Positions 1-8,989 of a stretch of 64,000 nt of DNA are shown here, piece after piece. The stretch comes from CADCTQ01 sp963844325 (GTDB lineage: Bacteria > Bacteroidota > Bacteroidia > Cytophagales > 172606-1). Made by a program: the position numbers and the translations under genes. The notes under the pieces were generated by a model, which saw nothing but the letters and a program-made list of their open reading frames with translations, was not told the DNA's origin and did not search any database. Location of the stretch: contig CAWJNV010000001.1 of the NCBI GenBank assembly GCA_963844325.1, positions 806,001 to 870,000 on the forward strand, given 5' to 3'. The first letter of the stretch is position 1. The number at the start of each line of letters is the position of its first letter.

Positions 1-44
1 TTGGAAAGGTCTTTATCTGAGTACTGAATAGATTGATCCGGCAT

Positions 45-3000
45 TTAGAACTTCACGTTCAGGCCAAACGTCATTTGCCGCACGGAGGGCGTCTGGTTCT
101 CATTTACTTCATCGGTTGTTTCGGGGTCAATGCCTTTGTACTTGTTCCGGTATTCGGCAAAGATGAAAGGCTGCTGAATGCTGACGTAGGCGCGCAGCGA
201 ACTCATTTTCATCTTTTCGACCAGCGCCGCCGGGAAGTTGTAGCCCAGGTTGATGTTTCGCACCTTCACAAACGAGCCGTCGAAGTACTGTAAGGTGGTT
301 TGGTGAATGGGAAACTCCTGGTTTTTATTAGGCCGCGGGAACTCATTGGTCGGATTGCTGGGCGTCCAGTAGTCAATGTCCAGGTTGTTGTAGCGACCCG
401 CCAGGGAGTTGAAGCCGCGGTGGAACCCGCTGCGGATCGTGCTGCCGACCCGGGCGTAGATGAAGAAGGACAAATCGAAGCCTTTGAATTCGAACCGGTT
501 GGTAATGCCGCCCGCCCACTTGGGAATCTGCGAACCGACGATTACGCGGTCATTCACATCATCTATTTTACCGTCTTCATTCTGGTCCTTGATCTTGATT
601 TCCCCGACTTTCTGGCCGTATGATTTGGCCAGGTCTTCTTCCCCAAGCTGCCAGATGCCGATCTTTTCTTTGTCATAATAGGCCGTGAGGGGCTGGCCAA
701 TGAACCGGCTGTTGCCCACGTCGTCTACCTTCCCGTTGAACAGTTCGACGATTTCTTCGCGGTTGCGGGTAAACTGCAGGTCGGTTGACCACCGGAACCC
801 GTTCCCGGCATTCACGTTCACCGTCGAAAGCGTCAGTTCCAACCCCCGGTTGCGGGTACGGCCTACGTTTTTGAGTACCCGGTCGAACCCGCCGGTAAGC
901 GGCAACTGGTCATACAGCAGCAGGTCGCGGGTATCGGCCTGGTAGTACTCCAGCGAACCCGATACGCGTCCGGCCCACACGCTGAAGTCGATGCCGGCGT
1001 TGGCGGTCGTAGTGGTTTCCCATTTCAGATCGGGATTGGCAAGCGTACCCTGGCGGAAGCCGTACCCCGGGGTGGTTCCAAACACGTAAGCGGTACGGGC
1101 AAGCAGGCCCTGGGTCTGGTAAGGGTTGATGCCCGTGTTGCCAATCGCGCCGTAGCTGGCCCGCAATTTCAACTGATCGAGCCAGGTGAACCCCTGCATG
1201 AAGTTCTCTTTGCTGATGTTCCAGCCGGCGGCTACGGAAGGAAAGAACCCATACTTGGTGTTTTCGCCGAACCGCGAGGAACCATCATACCGGCCCGTTA
1301 CCGTCAACAGGTATTTTTCCTTAAAATCATAGTTGATCCGGCCCATGAAGGACTGCAAAGTCCACTGCGTGATCTGCGATCCTACGCCGTTGATGATGGA
1401 TGCCTGCCCCAGGTTAAAATACTCCTGCGTTTCTACCGGCACCCCGTTCACACTGATGGAAGTGTTTTCGAAGTTATCCCGCTGAATGGAGTGCAGGGCG
1501 GTAACGCCCAGGTTGTGCACCTGGTTGAAATTTTTAGTGTAGGTCAGGATGTTTTCAACCGTGTAGTTGAAGCGCTGGCCATTGTCGGTACGGGCAGTCG
1601 CATTTCCCGCCCGGTTGGCGTTGGTAAGGCTTCCCGTGAAGCGCCCGAAGCGCTGGTTGGTAAAATCAGGGCCAAAGTTTACCCGGTATTTCAACCCGTC
1701 CAGGATGGTCCATTCGCCGTAAATGCTGTTGAAAAGCCGGACGGTCCGGGTTTGGGCAATGTTGGCCCCCGGAATGATTTCGGCGATGGGGTTTGTCCGC
1801 AGGCCGTCGGAAGTGGGCAGGAATATCAGTTTACCATTTTCGTCGTAAGGCTTACCCAGCGGATTTTCCTGAATAGCGCCGCCATACGGATTAAACGCGC
1901 CGCTGTACGTATCGACGGTGCCGATGTTGGGGAAAGGGCTGTCCGCCCCGTTGTTGATGCTGAAAACGCCCAACGTAGAAACCCCCACCTTGATGCGGTT
2001 GGTGATCTGGTGATCCAGGTTGACCCGGAAAGTGTAGCGGGTGAAGTCCTGCTCTTTGATGATGCCGACATCGCGGAAAACGTTGCCCGAGACGGCGAAC
2101 TGCGTTTTTTCGCTACCGCCCGATACCCCGACCTGGTGGCTTTGAATAGATCCCGTACGCAGCAGATAGTCCTGGTAGTCGGTGCTGCGCCCATTGGCAA
2201 TCCCATCCAGTTCAATCGCCTCAAAAAGTTTACTGTCCGCCGCCGCATCAGCGTCGTCGTATTCATTGACGGCCCGGCGCGATTCGCGTTTGTATTCGGC
2301 AAACTCGGGGCCGTTCATGACGTCGATTTTGCCCAGTGCGTTCGATATCCCGAAATACCCGTCATAACTTACCACCGTTTTGCCGGCCTGGCCCCGGCGG
2401 GTTGTGATGATGACTACCCCGTTTGCCCCGCGGGAACCATAGATCGCCGTTGCCGAGGCATCCTTCAACACCTCCATGGAAGCAATGTCGTTCGGGTTGA
2501 TGTCATCAATATTACCCGCCAGCGGAATCCCGTCTACTACGTACAGGGGATCGTTGGAAGCATTGATGGACCGCCGGCCCCTGATTCTCACCGTAACGCC
2601 CCCGCCCGGCCGGCTGCCCGTCTGGATTACGTCTACTCCGGCGGCGCGGCCCTGCAAGGCCTGCCGGGCGTTGGTAATGGGCAGTTCCATGATTTCCTTG
2701 GAACCTACTGACGAAATGGCCCCGGTGGTCTGGCTTTTCTTCTGGGTACCGTAGCCCACCACCACCACTTCGGAAAGCGCCTCGACGTCGGCGCCCAGCG
2801 CAATGTCAATGTTGGTGCGGTTGCCCACCGGCACTTCCTGGCTGGTGTAGCCCACGAACGAGAACACCAGCACCGACTCCGGCCCCGGCACGCTGAGCTT
2901 GTAGCGGCCGTCGCTATCGGTAACCGTACCGGTGGTGGAGCCTTTTACGACCACGCTTACCCCCGGCAGCGCCGAGTTGTCTTCGGCCGCCGTGACCCGG

Positions 3001-3494
3001 CCCGACACGGCCACTTCAGCCGCCGCCGTTCCGGTGGGCAGGTTGCTTACGCCCAGGTCAATGTTGCGGACCAGCGAGGTAACGGGGCCGTTGGCGGCTT
3101 CCGAACCGGTGTCAAGGTCGGTCTGCCGCAGGGCCTGTTTGTCGGACTTGGGCAGTACGATCACGTACACGTCTTCCTTCAGCTTTTCGTATTGCAGTTT
3201 GTGCGGGCCGAGCAGGTCCTTGAGGCTTTTCTTAATGCCCCGGCCGGGGGCGAAGCGTTGGGGCGCCTGCTTGTTCTCAATGGCTTTTACGTTGTAAATG
3301 ATGTGCACCTTGAACCGTTCCTCGAGTTCGGCCAGGGTTTGCTTAAGCGATTTGGTGGTTTCCCGCGGCTGGCCCTGCGCGGATGAGGCGGCGGGGGTAG
3401 CCATTGCAAAGGGTTGAGCGGGTAACGCGGTGCTTGCGCCACTCACCGTTACAATGCACAGCCACCGGCCCAGGTGTCGTACAACTTTTTTCAT
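45..3494 (-). CDS. SusC/RagA-family TonB-dependent outer-membrane receptor with STN domain
   Basis: Outer-membrane importer of the SusC/RagA type, about 1149 aa. I start it at the MKK codon (3494), which gives a normal signal peptide; an ATG 11 codons upstream would put polar residues before it. In order: signal peptide (1-30), STN secretin/TonB short N-terminal domain (about 45-100), carboxypeptidase-regulatory-like domain (about 165-250, VSGRVTAAEDNSALPGV), TonB plug beginning EVVVVGYGTQKK, the SusC signature DPLYVVDGIPL, then a long beta-barrel ending in an aromatic-rich strand. The STN domain is what a FecR anti-sigma factor contacts, and fecR and an ECF sigma gene lie directly upstream, so ligand-induced transcription is likely (inference). 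Its SusD lipoprotein is expected left of base 45, outside the window. The substrate cannot be told from sequence. Confidence 0.95.
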   Translation of the reverse strand: MKKVVRHLGRWLCIVTVSGASTALPAQPFAMATPAASSAQGQPRETTKSLKQTLAELEERFKVHIIYNVKAIENKQAPQRFAPGRGIKKSLKDLLGPHKLQYEKLKEDVYVIVLPKSDKQALRQTDLDTGSEAANGPVTSLVRNIDLGVSNLPTGTAAAEVAVSGRVTAAEDNSALPGVSVVVKGSTTGTVTDSDGRYKLSVPGPESVLVFSFVGYTSQEVPVGNRTNIDIALGADVEALSEVVVVGYGTQKKSQTTGAISSVGSKEIMELPITNARQALQGRAAGVDVIQTGSRPGGGVTVRIRGRRSINASNDPLYVVDGIPLAGNIDDINPNDIASMEVLKDASATAIYGSRGANGVVIITTRRGQAGKTVVSYDGYFGISNALGKIDVMNGPEFAEYKRESRRAVNEYDDADAAADSKLFEAIELDGIANGRSTDYQDYLLRTGSIQSHQVGVSGGSEKTQFAVSGNVFRDVGIIKEQDFTRYTFRVNLDHQITNRIKVGVSTLGVFSINNGADSPFPNIGTVDTYSGAFNPYGGAIQENPLGKPYDENGKLIFLPTSDGLRTNPIAEIIPGANIAQTRTVRLFNSIYGEWTILDGLKYRVNFGPDFTNQRFGRFTGSLTNANRAGNATARTDNGQRFNYTVENILTYTKNFNQVHNLGVTALHSIQRDNFENTSISVNGVPVETQEYFNLGQASIINGVGSQITQWTLQSFMGRINYDFKEKYLLTVTGRYDGSSRFGENTKYGFFPSVAAGWNISKENFMQGFTWLDQLKLRASYGAIGNTGINPYQTQGLLARTAYVFGTTPGYGFRQGTLANPDLKWETTTTANAGIDFSVWAGRVSGSLEYYQADTRDLLLYDQLPLTGGFDRVLKNVGRTRNRGLELTLSTVNVNAGNGFRWSTDLQFTRNREEIVELFNGKVDDVGNSRFIGQPLTAYYDKEKIGIWQLGEEDLAKSYGQKVGEIKIKDQNEDGKIDDVNDRVIVGSQIPKWAGGITNRFEFKGFDLSFFIYARVGSTIRSGFHRGFNSLAGRYNNLDIDYWTPSNPTNEFPRPNKNQEFPIHQTTLQYFDGSFVKVRNINLGYNFPAALVEKMKMSSLRAYVSIQQPFIFAEYRNKYKGIDPETTDEVNENQTPSVRQMTFGLNVKF

Positions 3495-3510
3495 AGGAAT
3501 GGATTTTGAG

Positions 3511-4524
3511 TTACGGTCTAAAGGCATGCGAATGGAACAGGATGGTATCGTTCTGCTGCGTAATCTGCAGGTCGGAAGACCGGGCGAGGGCCCGGAGCAG
3601 GATGTCCACGTTATCGCTGGGAATGGTGCCCGAGATGCGGTAGTCGGCCAGGGCGGGCTGCCCGAAGGCTACTTTCCGCCCGTAGGTGTCTTCGAGCATG
3701 CGGGCAATCTGGGCCAGCGGGGTTTCGTCAAATACCAGTTCGTGGTTTTTCCAGGAAGTGTACAGGGCCGGGTCGGCGACGCGGCGCGTCACTTTGCCCG
3801 AGCGCGCCGCCAGTTCCACTACTTCGCCCGGCTGCATGCGGAGTTTGCCCGGCGCCCCGGCAATGTCGAGTTCCACCTTGCCGGCCGTCAGCACCACGCG
3901 GGCCCCGGTGCCCCGCCGCAGCACGTTGAATTCCGTGCTCAGCACCGCCACGGTCAGTTCCTCGGCGTGCACCAGGAAGCGGGCGTTGGGTCCGGCGGGC
4001 TGCCCGGTCACGTTAAAGAAAGCTTCCCCTTCCAGCCACACTTCCCGCGGGTGGTCGCCCGGCCAGGCGGGCCGGTACGAGAGCGTCGAGTTGCCGTTGA
4101 GGGTCACCACCGAACGGTCGGGCAGTACCAGTTGCCGCGTTTGCCCAAAGCCCGTGGTGAAGTACACGCGCCGGTTGCCGTGCCACTGCCAGGCCAGGCC
4201 GCCGGCCACCAGCAGCAGTGCCACGGCCGCGGCGAGCCACCAGTACCAGTGGGGCCGGGCGGGCGGCACTTCCTTGTCGGTAGCCAGCGTGGCCTGAATC
4301 CGTTCCCAGAGCAATTGTTTCTCCGTGTCGGGCAGGCCCTCCCGTTCCGCCGGACGCACCTCCACGAGCCGGCGGGCGGCTGCTACTTCCGCTGCCTTGC
4401 CGGGATTGCGGGCAAGCCACGCCTCCCAGAACGCCGCGTCGCCGGTCGCCTCCGGGTGCAGCACCCACTGCCGGAACGAGGGGTCTCGGGCAAGGTCTTC
4501 GGCTGAGTAGTAGAGGTAATTCAC
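3511..4524 (-). CDS. FecR-family anti-sigma factor
   Basis: Inner-membrane signal relay between a TonB receptor and an ECF sigma factor. The 337-aa protein has a cytoplasmic N-terminal part (1-90), one transmembrane helix (about 92-112, WYWWLAAAVALLLVAGG), a periplasmic FecR domain (about 115-215) and the C-terminal DUF4974 domain (about 255-330, HELVFDETPLAQIARML) usual in Bacteroidota. The start is GTG at 4524. It sits 16 bp before the SusC gene and 124 bp after the sigma gene, all on one strand, the standard order for cell-surface signalling cassettes. Family knowledge: FecR holds or activates the sigma factor until the receptor's STN domain reports ligand. Confidence 0.93.
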   Translation of the reverse strand: MNYLYYSAEDLARDPSFRQWVLHPEATGDAAFWEAWLARNPGKAAEVAAARRLVEVRPAEREGLPDTEKQLLWERIQATLATDKEVPPARPHWYWWLAAAVALLLVAGGLAWQWHGNRRVYFTTGFGQTRQLVLPDRSVVTLNGNSTLSYRPAWPGDHPREVWLEGEAFFNVTGQPAGPNARFLVHAEELTVAVLSTEFNVLRRGTGARVVLTAGKVELDIAGAPGKLRMQPGEVVELAARSGKVTRRVADPALYTSWKNHELVFDETPLAQIARMLEDTYGRKVAFGQPALADYRISGTIPSDNVDILLRALARSSDLQITQQNDTILFHSHAFRP

Positions 4525-4648
4525 GCCTTATACTTTTCGTATAGAAAATATAACTTTATCCTCTAAAGGAAGGCGTAACGTGTTTCTACTCAGTTTTTTT
4601 GGTGGGGTAAAACTTTTTTTAAAGGGGGCCGGCGCGTCCCGTACGGGG

Positions 4649-5251
4649 TCAGGCGAGGCCCAGGGCAACCAGCAGGGTGAGCACGGCGCTTTCGGTGGGC
4701 AGGTGCTTCTTGAGCGTCCGCAGGGCGCAAAAAATCAGGTTGTACACCGACTGGGCGTTTACGTTCATTGCCGAGGCAATTTGTTCGTAGGGCAGGTTCT
4801 GGTAGAATTTGAAAAAGACCGCTTCCCGCTGCCGCTTGGTCAGGTGCCCCAGGGCCTGCTGCAGGCCGGTCTGCAACTGCTCCCATTCCTGCTGCTGGAT
4901 CATGGCTGCCTCGTGCGAAAGGGTAGCGTCGGGTTCGTGCGCCAGCGAACCGCCGGCGCCCTTGGCGTGGGCTTTTTCGAGTTGCCGCAGCACCTTCCTT
5001 TTGATGCAGGCCAGCAGGTAAAACCGTACTGAGGTGGTGGTGCTCACCGTGCTCCGGCTCTTCCACAGTTCCACGAACAGGTCGTGGATGCAGTCTTTTA
5101 CCAGGTCGCGGTCAGGCGTGAACCGCGTGCAGTAGCTGAAAAGGGTGTCCACGTACAACTCATACAACCGGGCAAAAGCCGTTTCGTTGCCCGCCTGAAA
5201 CGCCTGCCATAGCTCTTCTTCGTTGCGCCAACTGCTGACTTTACCGCTCAT
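4649..5251 (-). CDS. RNA polymerase ECF sigma-70 factor (FecI-like)
   Basis: 200-aa extracytoplasmic-function sigma factor. Region 2 is visible around residues 25-75 (FARLYELYVDTLFSYCTRF, then the DLVKDCIHDLFVELW helix) and region 4 around 130-185 (LTKRQREAVFFKFYQNLPYE and the ASAMNVNAQSVYNLI helix-turn-helix). It heads the sigma-fecR-susC cassette and probably directs transcription of the receptor and of itself (inference from this conserved arrangement). The 124-bp gap before fecR is AT-rich and holds no gene; it may contain a promoter for fecR-susC. Confidence 0.94.
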   Translation of the reverse strand: MSGKVSSWRNEEELWQAFQAGNETAFARLYELYVDTLFSYCTRFTPDRDLVKDCIHDLFVELWKSRSTVSTTTSVRFYLLACIKRKVLRQLEKAHAKGAGGSLAHEPDATLSHEAAMIQQQEWEQLQTGLQQALGHLTKRQREAVFFKFYQNLPYEQIASAMNVNAQSVYNLIFCALRTLKKHLPTESAVLTLLVALGLA

Positions 5252-5411
5252 GATGCCGATGGGAAAAGGTTGTGGGTTAAGTTATTTCAATTTAACCATA
5301 AAAAATATAAAGGAACAAATATCTGTGCAAAAAAAGAAGGCTTTCGTCCGAAGAAGCCTTTTTGGAAACGAACTATAGATGAGGCGGTTATTCTTTCAAA
5401 ACGTCTTTTCG

Positions 5412-5681
5412 GGTTCACCACGGAGGGCACGGAGTTTCACGGAGCGTATCTGGAAAGGCACTTAACCGCAAGGACCGCAATGGAGACGCAAGAGGCGCAA
5501 TGCAGTACATGTTCTCCTGGCGGTATTCGTGTTCCGGGCTGGCACGAAGCACAACTTCGCACCAGCCCGCACAAAACAATTACGAGTTCTCCTTGCGGTC
5601 TTCGCGTCTCCATTGCGATCCTTGCGGTTAAGTGCCTTTCCAGATACGCTCCGTGAAACTCCGTGCCCTCTGGGGTGAACC
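5412..5681. repeat. Large nested inverted repeat (about 88-bp arms plus a central hairpin)
   Basis: Arms at about 5412-5500 and 5590-5681 are near-identical reverse complements. Each arm has two parts: CACGGAG units and CGCAAGG/CGCAATGG units with an 8-10 bp period. A second hairpin sits in the loop (5535-5549 with 5555-5569, 13 of 15 positions pairing). There is no open reading frame with homology and no clear target-site duplication, so it looks like a non-coding palindromic intergenic element, possibly MITE-like. Transcripts from either side would fold strongly here. Confidence 0.8.
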
Positions 5682-5920
5682 TTTACAAACCACACGCGCA
5701 ATCCACCCGCCTTGTATCAATAAGCCAGCAAAAGCCGTTTTTTTAGGTAAAGCTTCAATAAAATCTTCTGTAACACAATTTTATCTATACATCTTTCTAA
5801 TTTTGGCGCAATGCCCCGAACGGGGTTGTTCCGGCCCTTGACCAGAACAAAGTTTTGCGTTTATTACCCATCTATAATTGCTTAAGCAATTATACAATTA
5901 TGATAGGAATAGGAAAGCCG

Positions 5921-5928
5921 TACTTTTG
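5921..5928 (+). promoter_or_regulatory. Candidate Bacteroidota -7 box (TACTTTTG) for odhA
   Basis: Matches TAnnTTTG and is followed by CA. It would give a leader of about 135 nt before the odhA ATG. The -33 element is weak. A second match (TAATTTTG, 5798-5805) lies upstream. Confidence 0.35.
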
Positions 5929-6070
5929 CAGGGTACCGCGACAAAGCACGCTGAACGAGCCCCGGAAGGCTTATTGCCCGCCCAATCAATTGCCTGGAGC
6001 GGGCCGGGCCGGCTTCAAAGTTTCGTTTACGTGCCCAATAGCAGAAAAAAAGACATTAAACAGGTTAGAT

Positions 6071-8875
6071 ATGGATAAGTTTTCTTACCTCTCCAATGCG
6101 CACACGGCGTACCTGGACGAGCTTTACAATGCTTACAAGCAGAATCCCGAATCTGTCGATATCACCTGGCAGAAGTTTTTCGAAGGGTTCGAGTTTTCGC
6201 AGCAGTACGCGGCGGGAGGCAACGGCAAGCCCGTCGCCAACGGCACCTCGAACGGGACCGCCCCGGCGCCTACCGCTCCGGCCGCCAGCCGGCCGGGCAT
6301 CGACATTGACAAGGAAATCCAGGTGCGGAACCTGATCCACGCCTACCGCAGTCCCGCGGCCACCTGCGCGCCAAGACCAACCCGGTGCGCGAGCGCAAAG
6401 ACCGCAAGGCCCGCCTCGACCTGACGGATTTCGGCCTTACCGAAGCCGACCTCGACACTGCCTTCGAGACGGGCAAGGAACTGGGCATCGGCGCCGCGCC
6501 AGCTCCGCGAGATTGTGGACTGCGCTCAAGAAAATCTACGACAGGCACCATCGGCTTTGAGTACATGTACATCCGCGACCCGGAGATGCTGGACTGGTTC
6601 CAGCGAGAAAGTGGAGAAGGAGTTCCTCGAGCTTCAACCCGGGCATGCGAGTAGAAAAAGCGCATCCTGAGCAAGCTCAACGAAGCCGTGGTGTTCGAGA
6701 ACTTCCTGCACACCAAGTTCCTGGGCCAGAAGCGCTTTTCGCTGGAAGGCGGCGAAACCACCATCCCCGCCCTCGATGCCATCATCAACAAAGCGCGCCG
6801 AGCTGGGCGTGGAGGAAGTGATGATTGGCATGGCGCACCGCGGCCGCCTGAACGTGCTGGCCAACATCATGGGCAAGACCTACGAGCAGATCTTCTCCGA
6901 ATTTGAGGGCACGGCCGTGCCCGACCTGACCATGGGCGACGGCGACGTGAAGTACCACATGGGCTACGCTCAGCCAGATGGACACGCCAGCGCGGCCAAA
7001 AGTGCAACCTGAAGCTGGCGCCCAACCCCTCGCACCTCGAGGCGGTGAACCCGGTGGTGGAAGGCTTCGTGCGCGCCAAGATCGACGCACTCAGTACGAC
7101 AACGACTACCACAAGATGCTGCCCATCCTCATTCACGGCGACGCCGCCGTGGCCGGCCAGGGCATTGGTACGAGGTGACGCAGATGTCGCAGCTGGAAGG
7201 CTACTACACCGGCGGCACCATTCACTTCGTGATCAACAACCAGGTGGGCTTTACCACCGACTTTGAGGATGCCCGCTCCAGCATTTACAGCACCGACGTA
7301 GCCAAGATCATCGACGCCCCGGTGCTGCACGTGAACGGCGACGACCCCGAAGCCGTGGTGTTTGCCGTGCAGCTGGCCACCGAGTACCGCCAGCAGTTCA
7401 ACGCGCGACATCTTCATCGACATGGTGTGCTACCGCCGCCACGGCCACAACGAAGGCGGACGAGCCCAAGTTCACCCAGCCCACGCTCTACAACATCATC
7501 TCCAAGCACCCGAACCCGCGCGAGATGTACAACACCATGCTCGTGCAGCGCGGCGACGTGGACGCCGAGCTGGCCAGCCAGATGGACGAGGAGTTCCGCG
7601 AGCATGCTGCAGGCCCGCCTCGACTTGGTGAAGCAGAAGCCCCTGCCCTACAACTACCAGGCGCTGGAAGAACGAGTGGCGCAGCCTGCGCCGCTCCACG
7701 CCCGAAGACTTCGACCAGTCGCCCGAGACCGGCATCACGCGAGGAAGCATTGCAAAAGGTGGCCAAGGCCGCTGACCACGCTGCCCGAAGGCTTCAAGCC
7801 CCTCAAGCAGATTGAAAAGCTGCTCAAGGAGCGCCGCAAGATGTTCTTCGAGACACGCATGCTCAACTGGGCGGCGGCCGAGCTGCTGGCCTACGGCTCT
7901 CTGCTGCTCGAAAACCACATTGTGCGCGTGAGCGGGCCAGGACGTGCAGCGCGGCACGTTCTCGCACCGCCACGCCGTGCTGCACGACGCCGAAACCATC
8001 GGCGCCCTACAAACCTCGACTTCACCGACGAGGGCAAGGAGCAAGCTGCATGATCTACAACTCGCTGCTGAGCGAGTACGCGGTGCTGGGCTTCGAATTC
8101 GGCTACGCCATGGCCAACCCCGACGCCCTGGTGGTGTGGGAAGCGCAGTTCGGTGACTTCGCCAACGGCGCCCAGATGATGATCGACCAGTTCATCGTGC
8201 GCTCCGAGAGCAAGTGGCAGCGCATGAACGGCCTGGTGATGCTGCTTGCCCCACGGCTACGAAGGCCAGGGCCCCGAGCACTCCAACGCCCGCCCGGAGC
8301 GCTTCCTGCAGCTGGCGGCCGAGAACAACATGGTGGTGGCCAACATGACGCACGCCGGCCAACTTCTTCCACCTCTGCGCCGCCAGCTCACCTGGCCGTT
8401 CCGCAAGCCGCTGCGTCGTGATGTCGCCCAAGTCGATGCTGCGCCACCCGCTGGCGATCTCGCCGCTGGAGGAGTTCACCAAAGGCACGTTCCGCGAAGT
8501 GATCGGCGACGTTAGGCCGAAGCCAAAAAGGTGAAGCGGGTGCTGCTGTGCTCGGGCAAAGTGTACTTCGAACTGCTGGAAGAGCGGCAGAAGCAAGAGC
8601 GCACCGACGTAGCCATCGTCCGCATCGAGCAGCTGCACCCGTTCCCGGCCAAAGTGCAGCTCGCTGCTCGAGCTGGCCAAGTACCCGAAGGCCAAGATCT
8701 TACTGGGTGCAGGAAGAGCCCGAAAACATGGGCTACTGGAACTACATGCTGCGTTCTACATGCGCCGGAACATGGAAGATGTATTGCCCGCAAGCCAGCG
8801 GCCTCGCCGGCCACCGGCTACGCCAAGGTACACGCCCAGGAGCAATCTGATCTGATCAAGCGGGCCTTATCCTAA
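6071..8875 (+). pseudogene. odhA: 2-oxoglutarate dehydrogenase E1 component, disrupted by about 30 small indels
   Basis: E1 of the 2-oxoglutarate dehydrogenase complex (thiamine-diphosphate decarboxylase of the TCA cycle). The start is the ATG before DKFSYLSNAHTAYLDELYNA, the family's N-terminal motif; the stop is shared with QEQSDLIKRALS. Switching frames rebuilds an essentially complete protein of about 925 aa, the usual length, including MIGMAHRGRLNVLANIMGK, GGTIHFVINNQVGFTTDF, YNSLLSEYAVLGFEFGYAM and the C-terminal VQEEPENMGYWNYM. No single frame is open. Most lesions are extra bases, for example near 6350 (two bases), 6501, 6521, 6546, 6607, 6642, 6660, 6795, 6971, 6993, 7404, 7454, 7600, 7673, 7740, 7770, 7934, 8007, 8012, 8043, 8052, 8246, 8357, 8411, 8661 and 8701; single losses lie near 7168, 8374, 8513, 8755 and 8790. 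Amino acids between lesions stay conserved, so either the consensus is poor here or the decay is very recent. odhB follows. Confidence 0.9.
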
Positions 8876-8878
8876 TGT

Positions 8879-8983
8879 TAAGTTTATGAGTTCATGAGTT
8901 TATGAGTAGTAGGCGTAAGGGCACTCTTCACTCATGAACTCATTTACTCATGAACTCATTTACTCTCAAACTCCCAAACTATC
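8879..8983. repeat. Inverted repeat built of 8-bp units
   Basis: The left arm repeats TGAGTTCA/TGAGTTTA-type octamers. The right arm repeats the complement (CTCATGAA, CTCATTTA, CTCATGAA, CTCATTTA, then drifting copies). Between them lies a core containing GTAGGCGTAAGGGC. The last degenerate units run into the odhB start codon. It resembles the elements at 29608, 31106 and 32126. Confidence 0.7.
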
Positions 8984-8989
8984 CAACCC

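Larger units (their letters stand above)
5252..6070. other. Intergenic spacer between the sigma gene and odhA
   Basis: No supported coding region. This divergent spacer holds a large nested inverted repeat (5412-5681) and one or two TAnnTTTG boxes (5798-5805 and 5921-5928) pointing toward odhA. An ATG-started frame beginning at 5855 runs into odhA in phase, but its first 72 residues do not look like coding sequence. Confidence 0.6.

Noticed and set aside
5855..6070. Earlier start for odhA, 72 codons upstream
   Set aside because: The added residues show no family similarity, while MDKFSYLSNAHTAYLDE at 6071 is the normal N-terminus.
6071..8875. Programmed frameshifting or RNA editing in odhA
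   Set aside because: About 30 changes without common slippery sequences or structures. No bacterial editing of this kind is known; consensus error or recent decay is simpler.
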